A stretch of 15,697 nucleotides of DNA, from contig JABUTQ010000323.1 in the NCBI GenBank assembly GCA_021443605.1, positions 1 through 15,697 of the forward strand, written 5' to 3'. The position numbers and the translations under genes were made by a program. Position 1 is the stretch's first letter, and every line of letters begins with the position of its first letter. Of the stretch, positions 1-7,368 are shown piece after piece. Source of the DNA: Bacteroidales bacterium (GTDB taxonomy: Bacteria; Bacteroidota; Bacteroidia; Bacteroidales; UBA932). The notes beneath the pieces are model-generated. The model ran no database searches. It was not told the DNA's origin and worked only from the letters and a program-made list of their open reading frames with translations.

Positions 1-584
1 CCATATTTTGCCACCGCTGCCTCGGTCGCTGCCTTTATTATGCCGTTATCCTCACAATGTGCCATCACAAGTGCGGGAGATTCTTCAAAGAGACGATGGA
101 TTGCAGCCTTTCCATCCATCAGCAGGTTGCCGGTAGAAGAGCCAAGAAACACTTTTACACCGGGAATATGGCGAAAATCAGCCCGTTTCACTTCATCAAG
201 GTTATTGTTTGTGCCACCAAGAAAGAATGAATAATTGACGGTGGAATCTCTCTCGGCTATCTCAAATTTATTTTCCAAGGCATCAAGTGTGACGGCCGCG
301 GGATTGTTGTTGGGCATATCAATATAAGAAGTGACACCGCCAAGAGCAGCCGCAGCACTCTCCGAGGCAATGCATCCCTTTTGGGTGGATCCCGGCTCAC
401 GAAAATGGACGTGTGTATCTATCACTCCAGGGAATACATACAGCCCGTCGAGATCGAAAATTTCTTTATCCGATGACAATTCACTTCCCGCGGGGAGAAT
501 ATCGACAATAAAATCCCCTTCGACGACGATATCTCCCTTGAAGATACGACCATCGTTTACAATGTTTCCGTTACGTAAAATCAT
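1..584 (-). CDS. pyrC: Dihydroorotase, N-terminal part (gene runs off the left edge)
   Basis: Dihydroorotase is a cytoplasmic zinc amidohydrolase that interconverts N-carbamoyl-aspartate and dihydroorotate, the third step of de novo pyrimidine synthesis. About 194 residues are present from ATG 584-582, and the C-terminal half lies outside the window. The N-terminal beta-sandwich of an amidohydrolase is followed by the metal motif DTHVHFREPG (His58 and His60), an MPN motif near residue 90, a Lys in GVKVFLGSSTGN (Lys144, the expected carboxylated metal-bridging lysine) and His176 in AHCED. This is the class I (AllB/PyrC-like) arrangement. The start is fixed by its position: the stop of the upstream glycosyltransferase gene is one base before the ATG, so the two are very likely cotranscribed and translationally coupled. 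Allantoinase or hydantoinase is a weaker alternative; the SSTGN segment favours dihydroorotase as I remember the Bacteroidetes enzymes. Confidence 0.9.
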   Translation of the reverse strand, partial: MILRNGNIVNDGRIFKGDIVVEGDFIVDILPAGSELSSDKEIFDLDGLYVFPGVIDTHVHFREPGSTQKGCIASESAAAALGGVTSYIDMPNNNPAAVTLDALENKFEIAERDSTVNYSFFLGGTNNNLDEVKRADFRHIPGVKVFLGSSTGNLLMDGKAAIHRLFEESPALVMAHCEDNGIIKAATEAAVAKY

Positions 585-585
585 A

Positions 586-1317
586 TTATTTAACAGGTCT
601 GATTTTCCTGAATCTGAGTTTGATAACTCCCCAGAATGCCTCTCCAAATATGCTGCTGCTCATTTTAGATGTCCCCTCTTTCCTGTCTTCAAAGATGATT
701 GGAACCTCCTTAATCTTGAACCCGAGCTTGTAGGCATTATATTTCATTTCTATCTGGAAGCCGTATCCGCGCATTTTTATACGTGAGAAGTCTATGGTTT
801 CCAGAACTTTGCGTCTGTAGCACTTAAAACCGGCAGTGGTATCGTAAACCTTCATCCCGAGGACTGTGCGGACATAAGCCGATGCATAATACGACATAAT
901 GACACGCCCTATCGGCCAGTTAATGACGCTGATGCCGTTGCAATAACGGGAGCCGATGGAGAGGTCCGCCCCCTCTTCAGAGCAAGCTTTGTACAAACGG
1001 GGGAGGTCATCCGGATTGTGGGAAAAATCGGCATCCATCTCAATGACATAATCATATCCGTTGTCGATTGCCCACTTGAAACCGGTCATATATGCCGTCC
1101 CCAACCCCTGCTTTCCGGAACGCTCCAAGATGAAAAGGGAATCGGGGAACTCTTTGATTAGCCCTTTTACAATGGAAGCAGTGCCATCGGGCGAGCCGTC
1201 GTCTATTACAAGGATATGAAAGCCGTCTTCAAGAGAAAACACTTTTCTGATGATTTTTTCTATGTTTTCCTTTTCGTTGTATGTTGGAATAATCACAACT
1301 TTTCTATCGCTATTCAT
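586..1317 (-). CDS. Family 2 glycosyltransferase, polyprenol-phosphate mannose synthase (DPM1-like)
   Basis: This is a GT-A fold enzyme expected to transfer a sugar, classically mannose from GDP-mannose, to a polyprenyl phosphate on the cytoplasmic membrane face. It has 243 residues from ATG 1317-1315. The nucleotide-sugar part shows VVIIPTYNE (7-15), DDGSPDGT (39-46) and the metal-binding DAD at 95-97 within EMDADFSH. The acceptor half shows GSRY and the DTTAGFKCYRR segment typical of DPM1 homologues. It ends without transmembrane helices, so it is the short soluble or peripheral form. An in-frame ATG at 1338 exists, but the -7 box at 1344-1351 predicts transcription from about 1337, which leaves that codon outside the mRNA. 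I therefore chose 1317. It is followed after one base by the dihydroorotase gene. The sugar and the exact lipid acceptor cannot be told from sequence. Confidence 0.88.
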   Translation of the reverse strand: MNSDRKVVIIPTYNEKENIEKIIRKVFSLEDGFHILVIDDGSPDGTASIVKGLIKEFPDSLFILERSGKQGLGTAYMTGFKWAIDNGYDYVIEMDADFSHNPDDLPRLYKACSEEGADLSIGSRYCNGISVINWPIGRVIMSYYASAYVRTVLGMKVYDTTAGFKCYRRKVLETIDFSRIKMRGYGFQIEMKYNAYKLGFKIKEVPIIFEDRKEGTSKMSSSIFGEAFWGVIKLRFRKIRPVK

Positions 1318-1343
1318 ATCCTTATTCTTAAAAGTCAACCTAT

Positions 1344-1375
1344 CAAAGGTAAGCGTTTATTTTCAAAAAATCAAA
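1344..1375 (-). promoter_or_regulatory. Bacteroidetes-type promoter for the glycosyltransferase-pyrC pair
   Basis: On the minus strand a TTTG -33 element (1375-1372) is separated by 20 bases from a perfect TAnnTTTG -7 element, TACCTTTG (1351-1344). This matches the established consensus for the Bacteroidetes primary sigma factor. Transcription is predicted near 1337, giving a leader of about 20 bases to ATG 1317. The -33 box lies inside the last codons of tex and the -7 box in the tex-glycosyltransferase gap, so this pair can be transcribed independently of tex. Confidence 0.72.
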
Positions 1376-3504
1376 CTCAAGCCGATTCTCTGCCGTTCCA
1401 AATCCACCTCAACCACCTTAACTTCAAGCTGTTGGTGAATTTTAAGAATATCGGAAGGGGAAGACACACGCTTGTTGGACATTCTGGAAACATGAATCAG
1501 CCCGTTTTGCTTTATGCCGATATCCACAAAAGCTCCGAAAGCGGTGATGTTTGTAACGATTCCCGGAAGGACCATCCCCACTTTCACGTCTTCGATATTT
1601 CTTATCTCTTCCGAAAATTCAAACACTTTATATGTGCTGCGAGGATCCCGCCCCGGCTTTGCAAGTTCACCCATAATATCATTCAATGTAGGCATTCCCA
1701 CGCCATCTCCCTCATATACAGATAAATCTATAGATGCTCTCCTGGTTTCATCCTTCATCAGCTCGGATACGGTAACGCCGGCATCGGAGGCCATTTTCTC
1801 CACAAGGGCATATCGCTCCGGATGAACTGCCGAATTGTCAAGAGGGTTATCGCCATCAGGAATTCTGAGAAATCCCGCACATTGTTCAAATACCTTGGCA
1901 CCGAGACGTTTGACTTTCAACAAATCAGCCCGTTTTGCAAAAGCCCCATTCTCTTTCCTATAATCAACTATGTTTTGGGCAAGAACAGGCCCGATACCAG
2001 AGACATAGCTCAACAGATGCTTGCTTGCGGTGTTGAGATTGACCCCTACGCTATTCACACAACTCTCCACAGTATTGTCAAGTGTCTCTTTAAGAAGCGT
2101 TTGATCCACATCGTGCTGATACTGCCCCACCCCTATCGACTTGGGATCTATTTTCACAAGCTCGGCAAGGGGGTCCATAAGCCTGCGGCCGATGGATACC
2201 GCACCACGGACAGTGACGTCGTACTGGGGGAACTCCTCGCGGGCGACGGGAGATGCAGAATATATTGATGCTCCGTCTTCTGAGACAGAGAAAACCCTGA
2301 CACCCTGGGGAAGTGCTATTTTCTTGATAAATGCTTCCGTCTCACGCCCCGCAGTGCCGTTTCCTATAGCAATCACCTCTATCTTATAGGCCTCCACCAT
2401 CTGCGAGATTTTCTTTATTGCCATAACCTTCTCGCTTACAGGAGGATGAGGGTATATTGTATCATTGTGGAGAAGATTTCCCTGCTCGTCGAGGCACACC
2501 ACCTTGCACCCTGTCCTGAATCCCGGATCTATAGCAAGTGTCCTTTTCTGTCCGATTGGGGGAGCAAGCAGCAACTGTCGGAGGTTTTCACCGAAAACTT
2601 TGATTGACTCCAAATCTGCCTTCTCTTTGGCGGCCTTCAATGTCTCGTTCTCGACAGATGGATGGAGCAATCTCTTGTAGGAATCATCTATCGCGCTGTT
2701 TATCTGTTCTTTAAAAGGATAAGGATATCGTTTTGAGCCATCATAAACCCTTCGCGAAATCCGCTCTAATGCATAATCCTCCTTCACATCCACTTTCACG
2801 TTCAGCACCCCTTGAGCATTGCCTCGCAATATAGCCAACACCCTGTGCGACGGCATACGGTCTATTCTTTCGCTGTAATCGAACCAGTTACGATAGTTTG
2901 AAGCATCTTCTTCGGCATCCTTCCCTTTTGCCACCTTTGATACAACAGTTCCCCATTTGAGATATAAATCCCTGAGATCTTTTCTCACTGGAATCATCTC
3001 GCTGATGCGCTCGGCTATGATGTCCCTCGCACCTGAAAGGGCATCATCTATATCGGATACTTCCTTGTTTAAGAATTTGATCGCAATCTTTTCGGGAGTG
3101 TCACCTTTACAGGAGAGAATCGCCTCAGCAAGAGGCTCAAGCCCTTTCTCCCTTGCGACCGAAGCCCGTGTTTTTCTCTTGGGACGATACGGCAGATAAA
3201 TATCTTCCAATGTCTGCGGATTCACCTCATTTTCAATGGAATGACGAAGCTCATCCGTGAGTTTTCCCTGCTCTTCGATACTTTTGACGATTGCCGACTT
3301 TCGCTTGTCGAGATCAGCAAAGAGGAGATAATAGTGCTTAACCTCAGCAACCTGGGTTTCGTCCAATGCTCCGGTCCTCTCTTTTCTGTAGCGGCTGACA
3401 AACGGAATCGTTGCACCTTCATCGAAAAGGTCGCAGCAATGTCTCACCTGCCAATCCTTGACACCCATCAGGGAGGCGATATGGTTCACGTATAAATCAG
3501 TCAT
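1363..3504 (-). CDS. tex: Tex-family S1 RNA-binding protein
   Basis: Tex is a cytoplasmic nucleic-acid-binding protein of the bacterial Spt6-like family, linked to transcription and RNA metabolism; its precise role is not settled. The gene encodes 713 residues, a usual family length. The N-terminal helical Tex domain includes IPFVSRYRKERTGALDE. A YqgF/RNase H-like fold begins around residue 318 with LAIDPGFRTGCK. Tandem helix-hairpin-helix motifs follow (VGVNLNTASKHLL, SGIGPVLAQNIV). The C-terminal S1 domain covers roughly the last 75 residues (GIVTNITAFGAFVDIG). The reading frame stays open upstream to 3585, but the family N-terminus begins with MTDLYVNHIAS, and ATG 3504 overlaps the end of clc by 8 bases (ATGACTGA), which supports translational coupling to clc. 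The extra upstream residues are an out-of-frame reading of the clc C-terminus. Confidence 0.95.
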   Translation of the reverse strand: MTDLYVNHIASLMGVKDWQVRHCCDLFDEGATIPFVSRYRKERTGALDETQVAEVKHYYLLFADLDKRKSAIVKSIEEQGKLTDELRHSIENEVNPQTLEDIYLPYRPKRKTRASVAREKGLEPLAEAILSCKGDTPEKIAIKFLNKEVSDIDDALSGARDIIAERISEMIPVRKDLRDLYLKWGTVVSKVAKGKDAEEDASNYRNWFDYSERIDRMPSHRVLAILRGNAQGVLNVKVDVKEDYALERISRRVYDGSKRYPYPFKEQINSAIDDSYKRLLHPSVENETLKAAKEKADLESIKVFGENLRQLLLAPPIGQKRTLAIDPGFRTGCKVVCLDEQGNLLHNDTIYPHPPVSEKVMAIKKISQMVEAYKIEVIAIGNGTAGRETEAFIKKIALPQGVRVFSVSEDGASIYSASPVAREEFPQYDVTVRGAVSIGRRLMDPLAELVKIDPKSIGVGQYQHDVDQTLLKETLDNTVESCVNSVGVNLNTASKHLLSYVSGIGPVLAQNIVDYRKENGAFAKRADLLKVKRLGAKVFEQCAGFLRIPDGDNPLDNSAVHPERYALVEKMASDAGVTVSELMKDETRRASIDLSVYEGDGVGMPTLNDIMGELAKPGRDPRSTYKVFEFSEEIRNIEDVKVGMVLPGIVTNITAFGAFVDIGIKQNGLIHVSRMSNKRVSSPSDILKIHQQLEVKVVEVDLERQRIGLSLIF

Positions 3505-5266
3505 GGGATACCTGTTGAAGTTGTTCTCTGTATGATGAGAATATTTTTGATTTCGAAACGAAGCCGACATACACACCGTCGGCATCCACTACGGGAAGAT
3601 TCCAAGCCTGAGACATTTCAAATTTGCGCATTACGCTATCCATCCTTTCATCATTCCGCACAGTGACCGGCGCCGGTTTCATAAGATTATATACAAAAAC
3701 CTTGTCGTACATATTCCTCTTGAACATACACTCCCTGATATCATCCAGAAAGACAGCACCTTGAAAAACATAATTGGAATCTACGACGGGGAATATGTTC
3801 CTATGCGATTTTGCCACCACCCCCACAAGGTCTCCAAGCGTATTGTCAACGTCTATTGTAAGAAAATCTGTCTCTATCACGTCATCTATCCTCATAAGGG
3901 TAAGAACTGCCTGGTCGCTGTCGTGTGTCAAAAGTTCCCCCTGCTGGGCGATGCGTTTCGTGTAGATGGAATATTGCTCAAAGAATCGGATAGTCGTGAA
4001 AGAAACAGCCGCCGTGGTGATTAGTGGGATAAACAAATCGTAACCGCCTGTCATTTCGGCAATTAGAAAGATAGCCGTCATTGGTGCCTGCATTACACCT
4101 GCCATAAGTCCCGCCATACCGACAAGGACAAAATTCGCCTCCGGAAGTGGATGCAGGCCTGTCAGATTTATAAACCTTGCCACTACGAAGCCGGCAATTG
4201 CACCTGTAAAAAGCGTAGGACCAAACGTACCGCCGACTCCGCCCCCCGCGTTTGTGAAGGCCGTGGCATAAACCTTTGCAAACATAATCGCCACGAAGAA
4301 TCCCAACACCACCCAATCGTTATGGCCGAAGAGCTGTCCCATAGACTCAAGGGGATTATTATTCAGCATAAGTGTAAGTGAATCATATCCTTCGCCATAG
4401 AGGGGAGGAAAAATGAATATCAGAAGGCCGAGAGCACTGGCACAAAGGCCCCATTTCAGATAGGGATTCTTGAATTTGCGGAGTTTGTCCTCAATCCTGA
4501 GTGTTGTGCGGGTAAAATACAGGGACACAAATCCACATACAATCCCAAGGATGATATAATATGGGATATTGCCCAGCATAAACGTCTCTGTGGTGCTTTC
4601 GAACGTGACTGCATTACCAAGAAACATATAGGAGACCATAGTTGCCGTGAGGGTGGAAAGGAGCAGTGGCAGCATAGAGGTCATCGAGATATTGAACATC
4701 AAAATCTCCAAAGTGAACAGGACTCCCGCCATCGGGGCCTTGAAGATACCGGCAACGGCACCGGCAGCCCCGCACCCAAGAAGAATCGTGATATCCTTGT
4801 AGGGCAATTTCATGCGCCGCCCCACATCCGATCCGATGGCGGCTCCGGTATAGACAATCGGCGCCTCAGCCCCCACCGAACCACCAAAGCCAATCGTGAT
4901 TCCGCTCGAAACAACCGAAGACCAGGTATTGTGTCTTTTTATTCTCGATTCGTTCTTAGATATGGCCAGAAGCACTTTTGTGACACCGTGTCCGATATTG
5001 TCTTTAACCACGTATTTCACAAACAGATACGAAAGAATCATACCTATGCCAGGATATAAGAGATACAACCATCCGGCTGCGGGTGTTTTAAACCAAGACA
5101 AAAGGCCAAACTGGATAAGTTCAATGAACTTTTTCAGCAAGACAGCAGCCAATCCGCTCGAGAGGCCGACGACTACTGCCAATATCAAAAGCAAAGTGCG
5201 CTCAGGCATAGACCTGAACGCATTGCTTGCTTTGGAGAATATGTTTTCGCTATTCTTCTGTTTCAT
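3497..5266 (-). CDS. ClC-family chloride channel/antiporter with C-terminal CBS pair
   Basis: This is an integral membrane anion transporter of the ClC family, which works as a dimer with a pore in each subunit. From ATG 5266 it has 589 residues: the ClC membrane domain to about residue 440, then two CBS domains (about 459-519 and 526-583) that commonly bind adenine nucleotides. Recognisable filter segments are GHGVT (92-96, the GSGIP site), GAEAP (132-136, the G-x-E-G-P site, keeping the gating Glu134), GTFGP (346-350, the GxFxP site) and Tyr435 in SIYTKR, the expected pore tyrosine. At the internal proton-glutamate site the sequence reads FTLEI, so Ile188 aligns with Glu203 of E. coli ClC-ec1. 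Channel or exchanger activity is therefore uncertain. ATG 5269 is an equally possible start; the longer upstream reading is a shadow of the preceding gene's acidic tail. The gene overlaps its upstream neighbour by 17-20 bases and tex by 8. Confidence 0.93.
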   Translation of the reverse strand: MKQKNSENIFSKASNAFRSMPERTLLLILAVVVGLSSGLAAVLLKKFIELIQFGLLSWFKTPAAGWLYLLYPGIGMILSYLFVKYVVKDNIGHGVTKVLLAISKNESRIKRHNTWSSVVSSGITIGFGGSVGAEAPIVYTGAAIGSDVGRRMKLPYKDITILLGCGAAGAVAGIFKAPMAGVLFTLEILMFNISMTSMLPLLLSTLTATMVSYMFLGNAVTFESTTETFMLGNIPYYIILGIVCGFVSLYFTRTTLRIEDKLRKFKNPYLKWGLCASALGLLIFIFPPLYGEGYDSLTLMLNNNPLESMGQLFGHNDWVVLGFFVAIMFAKVYATAFTNAGGGVGGTFGPTLFTGAIAGFVVARFINLTGLHPLPEANFVLVGMAGLMAGVMQAPMTAIFLIAEMTGGYDLFIPLITTAAVSFTTIRFFEQYSIYTKRIAQQGELLTHDSDQAVLTLMRIDDVIETDFLTIDVDNTLGDLVGVVAKSHRNIFPVVDSNYVFQGAVFLDDIRECMFKRNMYDKVFVYNLMKPAPVTVRNDERMDSVMRKFEMSQAWNLPVVDADGVYVGFVSKSKIFSSYREQLQQVSHD

Positions 5267-5603
5267 CATCGGGTGCCCCGGCAAAATCTCCGTCTTCAGC
5301 GGGAAAACCTTCATCGCCTCCCTCGGGTTCATCGTCATCAGCGCCATCATTGAAGAGATTCTTCTCCATCTCGTCAATGTCATCTGTATGGACTTTTATC
5401 CTCACGAGATATACGGCATCTTCGGTTTCCAAAGAAACAACGTGGAAGAATGTCCCATCCGGCTTGTCAACTTTAAAGATATCGCCCATATAGTCGGCAT
5501 AACCATGCGGATATTTTTCCATAAAGGCTTCCTGGAGCTCCGGGAACATATTCTCGTAGTTGATTACAAATCTCTTTTTGTTGTTTCCTATTCTTTTTGC
5601 CAT
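5250..5603 (-). CDS. Small conserved-looking protein with long acidic tail, function unknown
   Basis: I do not recognise a named domain in this 117-residue protein. It begins with a basic stretch (MAKRIGNNKKRF), has an ordered-looking core to about residue 78 (FVINYENMFPELQEAF, YPHGYADYMGDIF, DGTFFHVVSLETEDAVYLVRIKV), and ends in about 38 residues that are overwhelmingly Asp, Glu and Gly and must be disordered. There is no signal peptide or membrane segment, so it should be cytoplasmic. I have the impression that small proteins of this plan (basic start, alpha/beta core, acidic tail) occur widely in Bacteroidales as hypotheticals, but I cannot check that. The last 17-20 bases of its frame contain the clc start, so production of the two proteins is probably coupled. 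The core codes convincingly and the gene fills a gap between two real genes. The acidic tail might mimic nucleic acid or bind a basic partner; that is a guess. Confidence 0.75.
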   Translation of the reverse strand: MAKRIGNNKKRFVINYENMFPELQEAFMEKYPHGYADYMGDIFKVDKPDGTFFHVVSLETEDAVYLVRIKVHTDDIDEMEKNLFNDGADDDEPEGGDEGFPAEDGDFAGAPDDETEE

Positions 5604-5624
5604 TTGATCTTATTTTTAGTGGCA

Positions 5625-5659
5625 CAATAATAGGGTATTTTTTTTAATTATCTGCCAAA
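5625..5659 (-). promoter_or_regulatory. Weak candidate promoter for the small protein-clc-tex group
   Basis: The 61-base A/T-rich gap between ygiQ and the small acidic protein contains, on the minus strand, TTTG (5659-5656) and TATTATTG (5632-5625). The second is one mismatch from TAnnTTTG, and the spacing of 23 bases is longer than the usual 19-21. No hairpin terminator is visible in the gap, so read-through from argS-ygiQ is also possible. Confidence 0.25.
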
Positions 5660-5664
5660 AAAAA

Positions 5665-7365
5665 TTATTTGTTGAAAAAAAATGATTTCTGTCGCTTTTT
5701 TTTCTCAATATCGCGCTCTACAAACACCGGTTTGAGGTTTTTGGGGTCCATTCCGGTGTAAAACATAACCGATGAAACCGTCATTGGAGTGGGGGTAAAA
5801 TCCTGCACCTGCTCCATATACAGTCCATCCAGATTCTTGTTTTTGGATAGTGCCACCATATCTTCCATCCGGCATCCGGGATGGCCTGAGATGAAATATG
5901 GGACGAGCTGATATCTCAAATTGTGCTTGCGGCATATTTTGTCGAATTTCTCCCGAAGGACCACAAAAAGGGTGAAAGGTGGTTTTCCCATCAGAGCAAG
6001 GACATTGTCACGGGTATGCTCCGGAGCCACTTTCATCCTCCCCGAAGTGTGGTTTATGACCACCTCTTCCAAATATTTCTCGGAAGAATTGTCAACATAG
6101 CCGCTTTCGTCGAGGAAAAGGTCGTATCTGATGCCGCTGCCGATATACGAATGTCGTATCCCCTCCACTTTGGACACGGCACTGTAAAGTTCCAGCAACT
6201 GTTCATGAGAGCGATTCAGATTCTTGCACGGACGAGGGAAGAGACAAGATTGTCTTGCACACTTTTCACAAAGAGCTGTGTCGTGTCCGTGCATCTTGTA
6301 CATATTGGCGGTGGGAGCGCCCAGGTCCGATATATTGCCCTTGAAATCGGGTAAGAGAGAGAGTTTTTCCGCCTCCGAAGCTATTGATTTTATGGATCTT
6401 GACTGGATAAACTTCCCCTGATGGGCCGCTATTGTACAGAAATTGCAGCCGCCGAAACATCCGCGATGTGTCGTGATGGAGAACTTTATCATATCGTAAG
6501 CGGGAATGCGCTTCCCCTTGTACCGCGGATGGGGCAGTTTTGTAAAAGGGAGCGCGTAAATGGCATCCATCTCCGCTTCCGTTGCGGGAGGATAGGGAGG
6601 ATTGATGCAGACATACATCTCACCGCACTTCTCCACCAAGATCTGTGAATGCATCCTATTTGCCTCACGCTCAATTATATTGAAATTTTCGGCAAATTTT
6701 ACTTTGCTTTTGCGACACTCTTCGAACGGGTGGAGCAGAATCTTATCCTCATCGGGAATTTCTTTTGAAAGATATCCCAATTGGGGAATTCTGCGAATCT
6801 CTTCTTCCGGTGCTTTGCGGCCAATGGCTTGGGCTATCGCTGCAATCGGTCTCTCCCCCATCCCCCAAATAAGATAATCGGCCTTAGAATCAACCAATAC
6901 AGAAGGTTTTAGCGCATCCTGCCAATAATCGTAGTGAGTAAATCTGCGAAGAGAAGCCTCGATTCCTCCGATTATTACCGGCACTTCCGGATATAATTCT
7001 TTGAGGATACGGGTATAAACCGTGACGGCATAATCCGGACGATACCCCGCCCTCCCTTCGGGGGTGTAGGCATCATCGCTGCGAAGGCGCTTGGCTGCAG
7101 TGTAGTGGTTGACCATCGAGTCCATCGCACCGGCCGAAACGCCGAAAAAAAGATTCGGTTTTCCCAATTTGCGAAAATCCCGCAAATCGTCCCGCCAGTT
7201 TGGTTGAGGGACCACGGCCACTTTGTATCCGTGGCTCTCAAGCACCCTGGCGATGACCGCCGTCCCGAATGAGGGGTGATCGACAAAGGCGTCGCCGGAG
7301 AAGAGGATTACGTCTATCGAATCCCATCCCAATGCGGCAACTTCCTTTGCTGTAGTCGGAAACAT
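5665..7365 (-). CDS. ygiQ: YgiQ-family radical SAM protein
   Basis: This is a cytoplasmic iron-sulfur enzyme of the YgiQ (UPF0313) radical SAM family, whose substrate is unknown. It has 566 residues. The N-terminal part resembles a cobalamin-binding-like Rossmann region (VILFSGDAFVDHPSFG, PVIIGGIEASLRRF, YLIWGMGE). The radical SAM cluster motif CFGGCNFC gives Cys303, Cys307 and Cys310. A second family-typical cysteine group lies at 366, 369, 374 and 380 (CEKCARQSCLFPRPC). The ending DFTPTPMTVSSVMFYTGMDP is characteristic. The protein stops soon after at KKRQKSFFFNK, shorter than E. coli YgiQ (about 740 residues), so most of the C-terminal DUF3362 tail is absent. The gene starts 3 bases after the argS stop, so it is almost certainly in the same transcript. 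Confidence 0.93.
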   Translation of the reverse strand: MFPTTAKEVAALGWDSIDVILFSGDAFVDHPSFGTAVIARVLESHGYKVAVVPQPNWRDDLRDFRKLGKPNLFFGVSAGAMDSMVNHYTAAKRLRSDDAYTPEGRAGYRPDYAVTVYTRILKELYPEVPVIIGGIEASLRRFTHYDYWQDALKPSVLVDSKADYLIWGMGERPIAAIAQAIGRKAPEEEIRRIPQLGYLSKEIPDEDKILLHPFEECRKSKVKFAENFNIIEREANRMHSQILVEKCGEMYVCINPPYPPATEAEMDAIYALPFTKLPHPRYKGKRIPAYDMIKFSITTHRGCFGGCNFCTIAAHQGKFIQSRSIKSIASEAEKLSLLPDFKGNISDLGAPTANMYKMHGHDTALCEKCARQSCLFPRPCKNLNRSHEQLLELYSAVSKVEGIRHSYIGSGIRYDLFLDESGYVDNSSEKYLEEVVINHTSGRMKVAPEHTRDNVLALMGKPPFTLFVVLREKFDKICRKHNLRYQLVPYFISGHPGCRMEDMVALSKNKNLDGLYMEQVQDFTPTPMTVSSVMFYTGMDPKNLKPVFVERDIEKKKRQKSFFFNK

Positions 7366-7368
7366 AAT

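Noticed and set aside
3505..3585. 27-residue N-terminal extension of Tex
   Set aside because: It reads the clc C-terminal codons in another frame; the family N-terminus and the ATGACTGA overlap support ATG 3504.
5270..5383. 39-residue N-terminal extension of the ClC protein
   Set aside because: It is the alternative frame of the acidic tail of the upstream gene and lacks ClC-like sequence; ATG 5266 or 5269 directly precedes the first plausible residues.
4896..5630. Long plus-strand open frame (244 codons) across the clc start and the small acidic protein gene
   Set aside because: It is antisense to two well-supported genes, has no recognisable family features, and its composition is what the reverse strand of those genes would give.
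5604..5664. Terminator between ygiQ and the small acidic protein gene
   Set aside because: There are T-rich runs, but no GC-containing hairpin precedes them on the minus strand.
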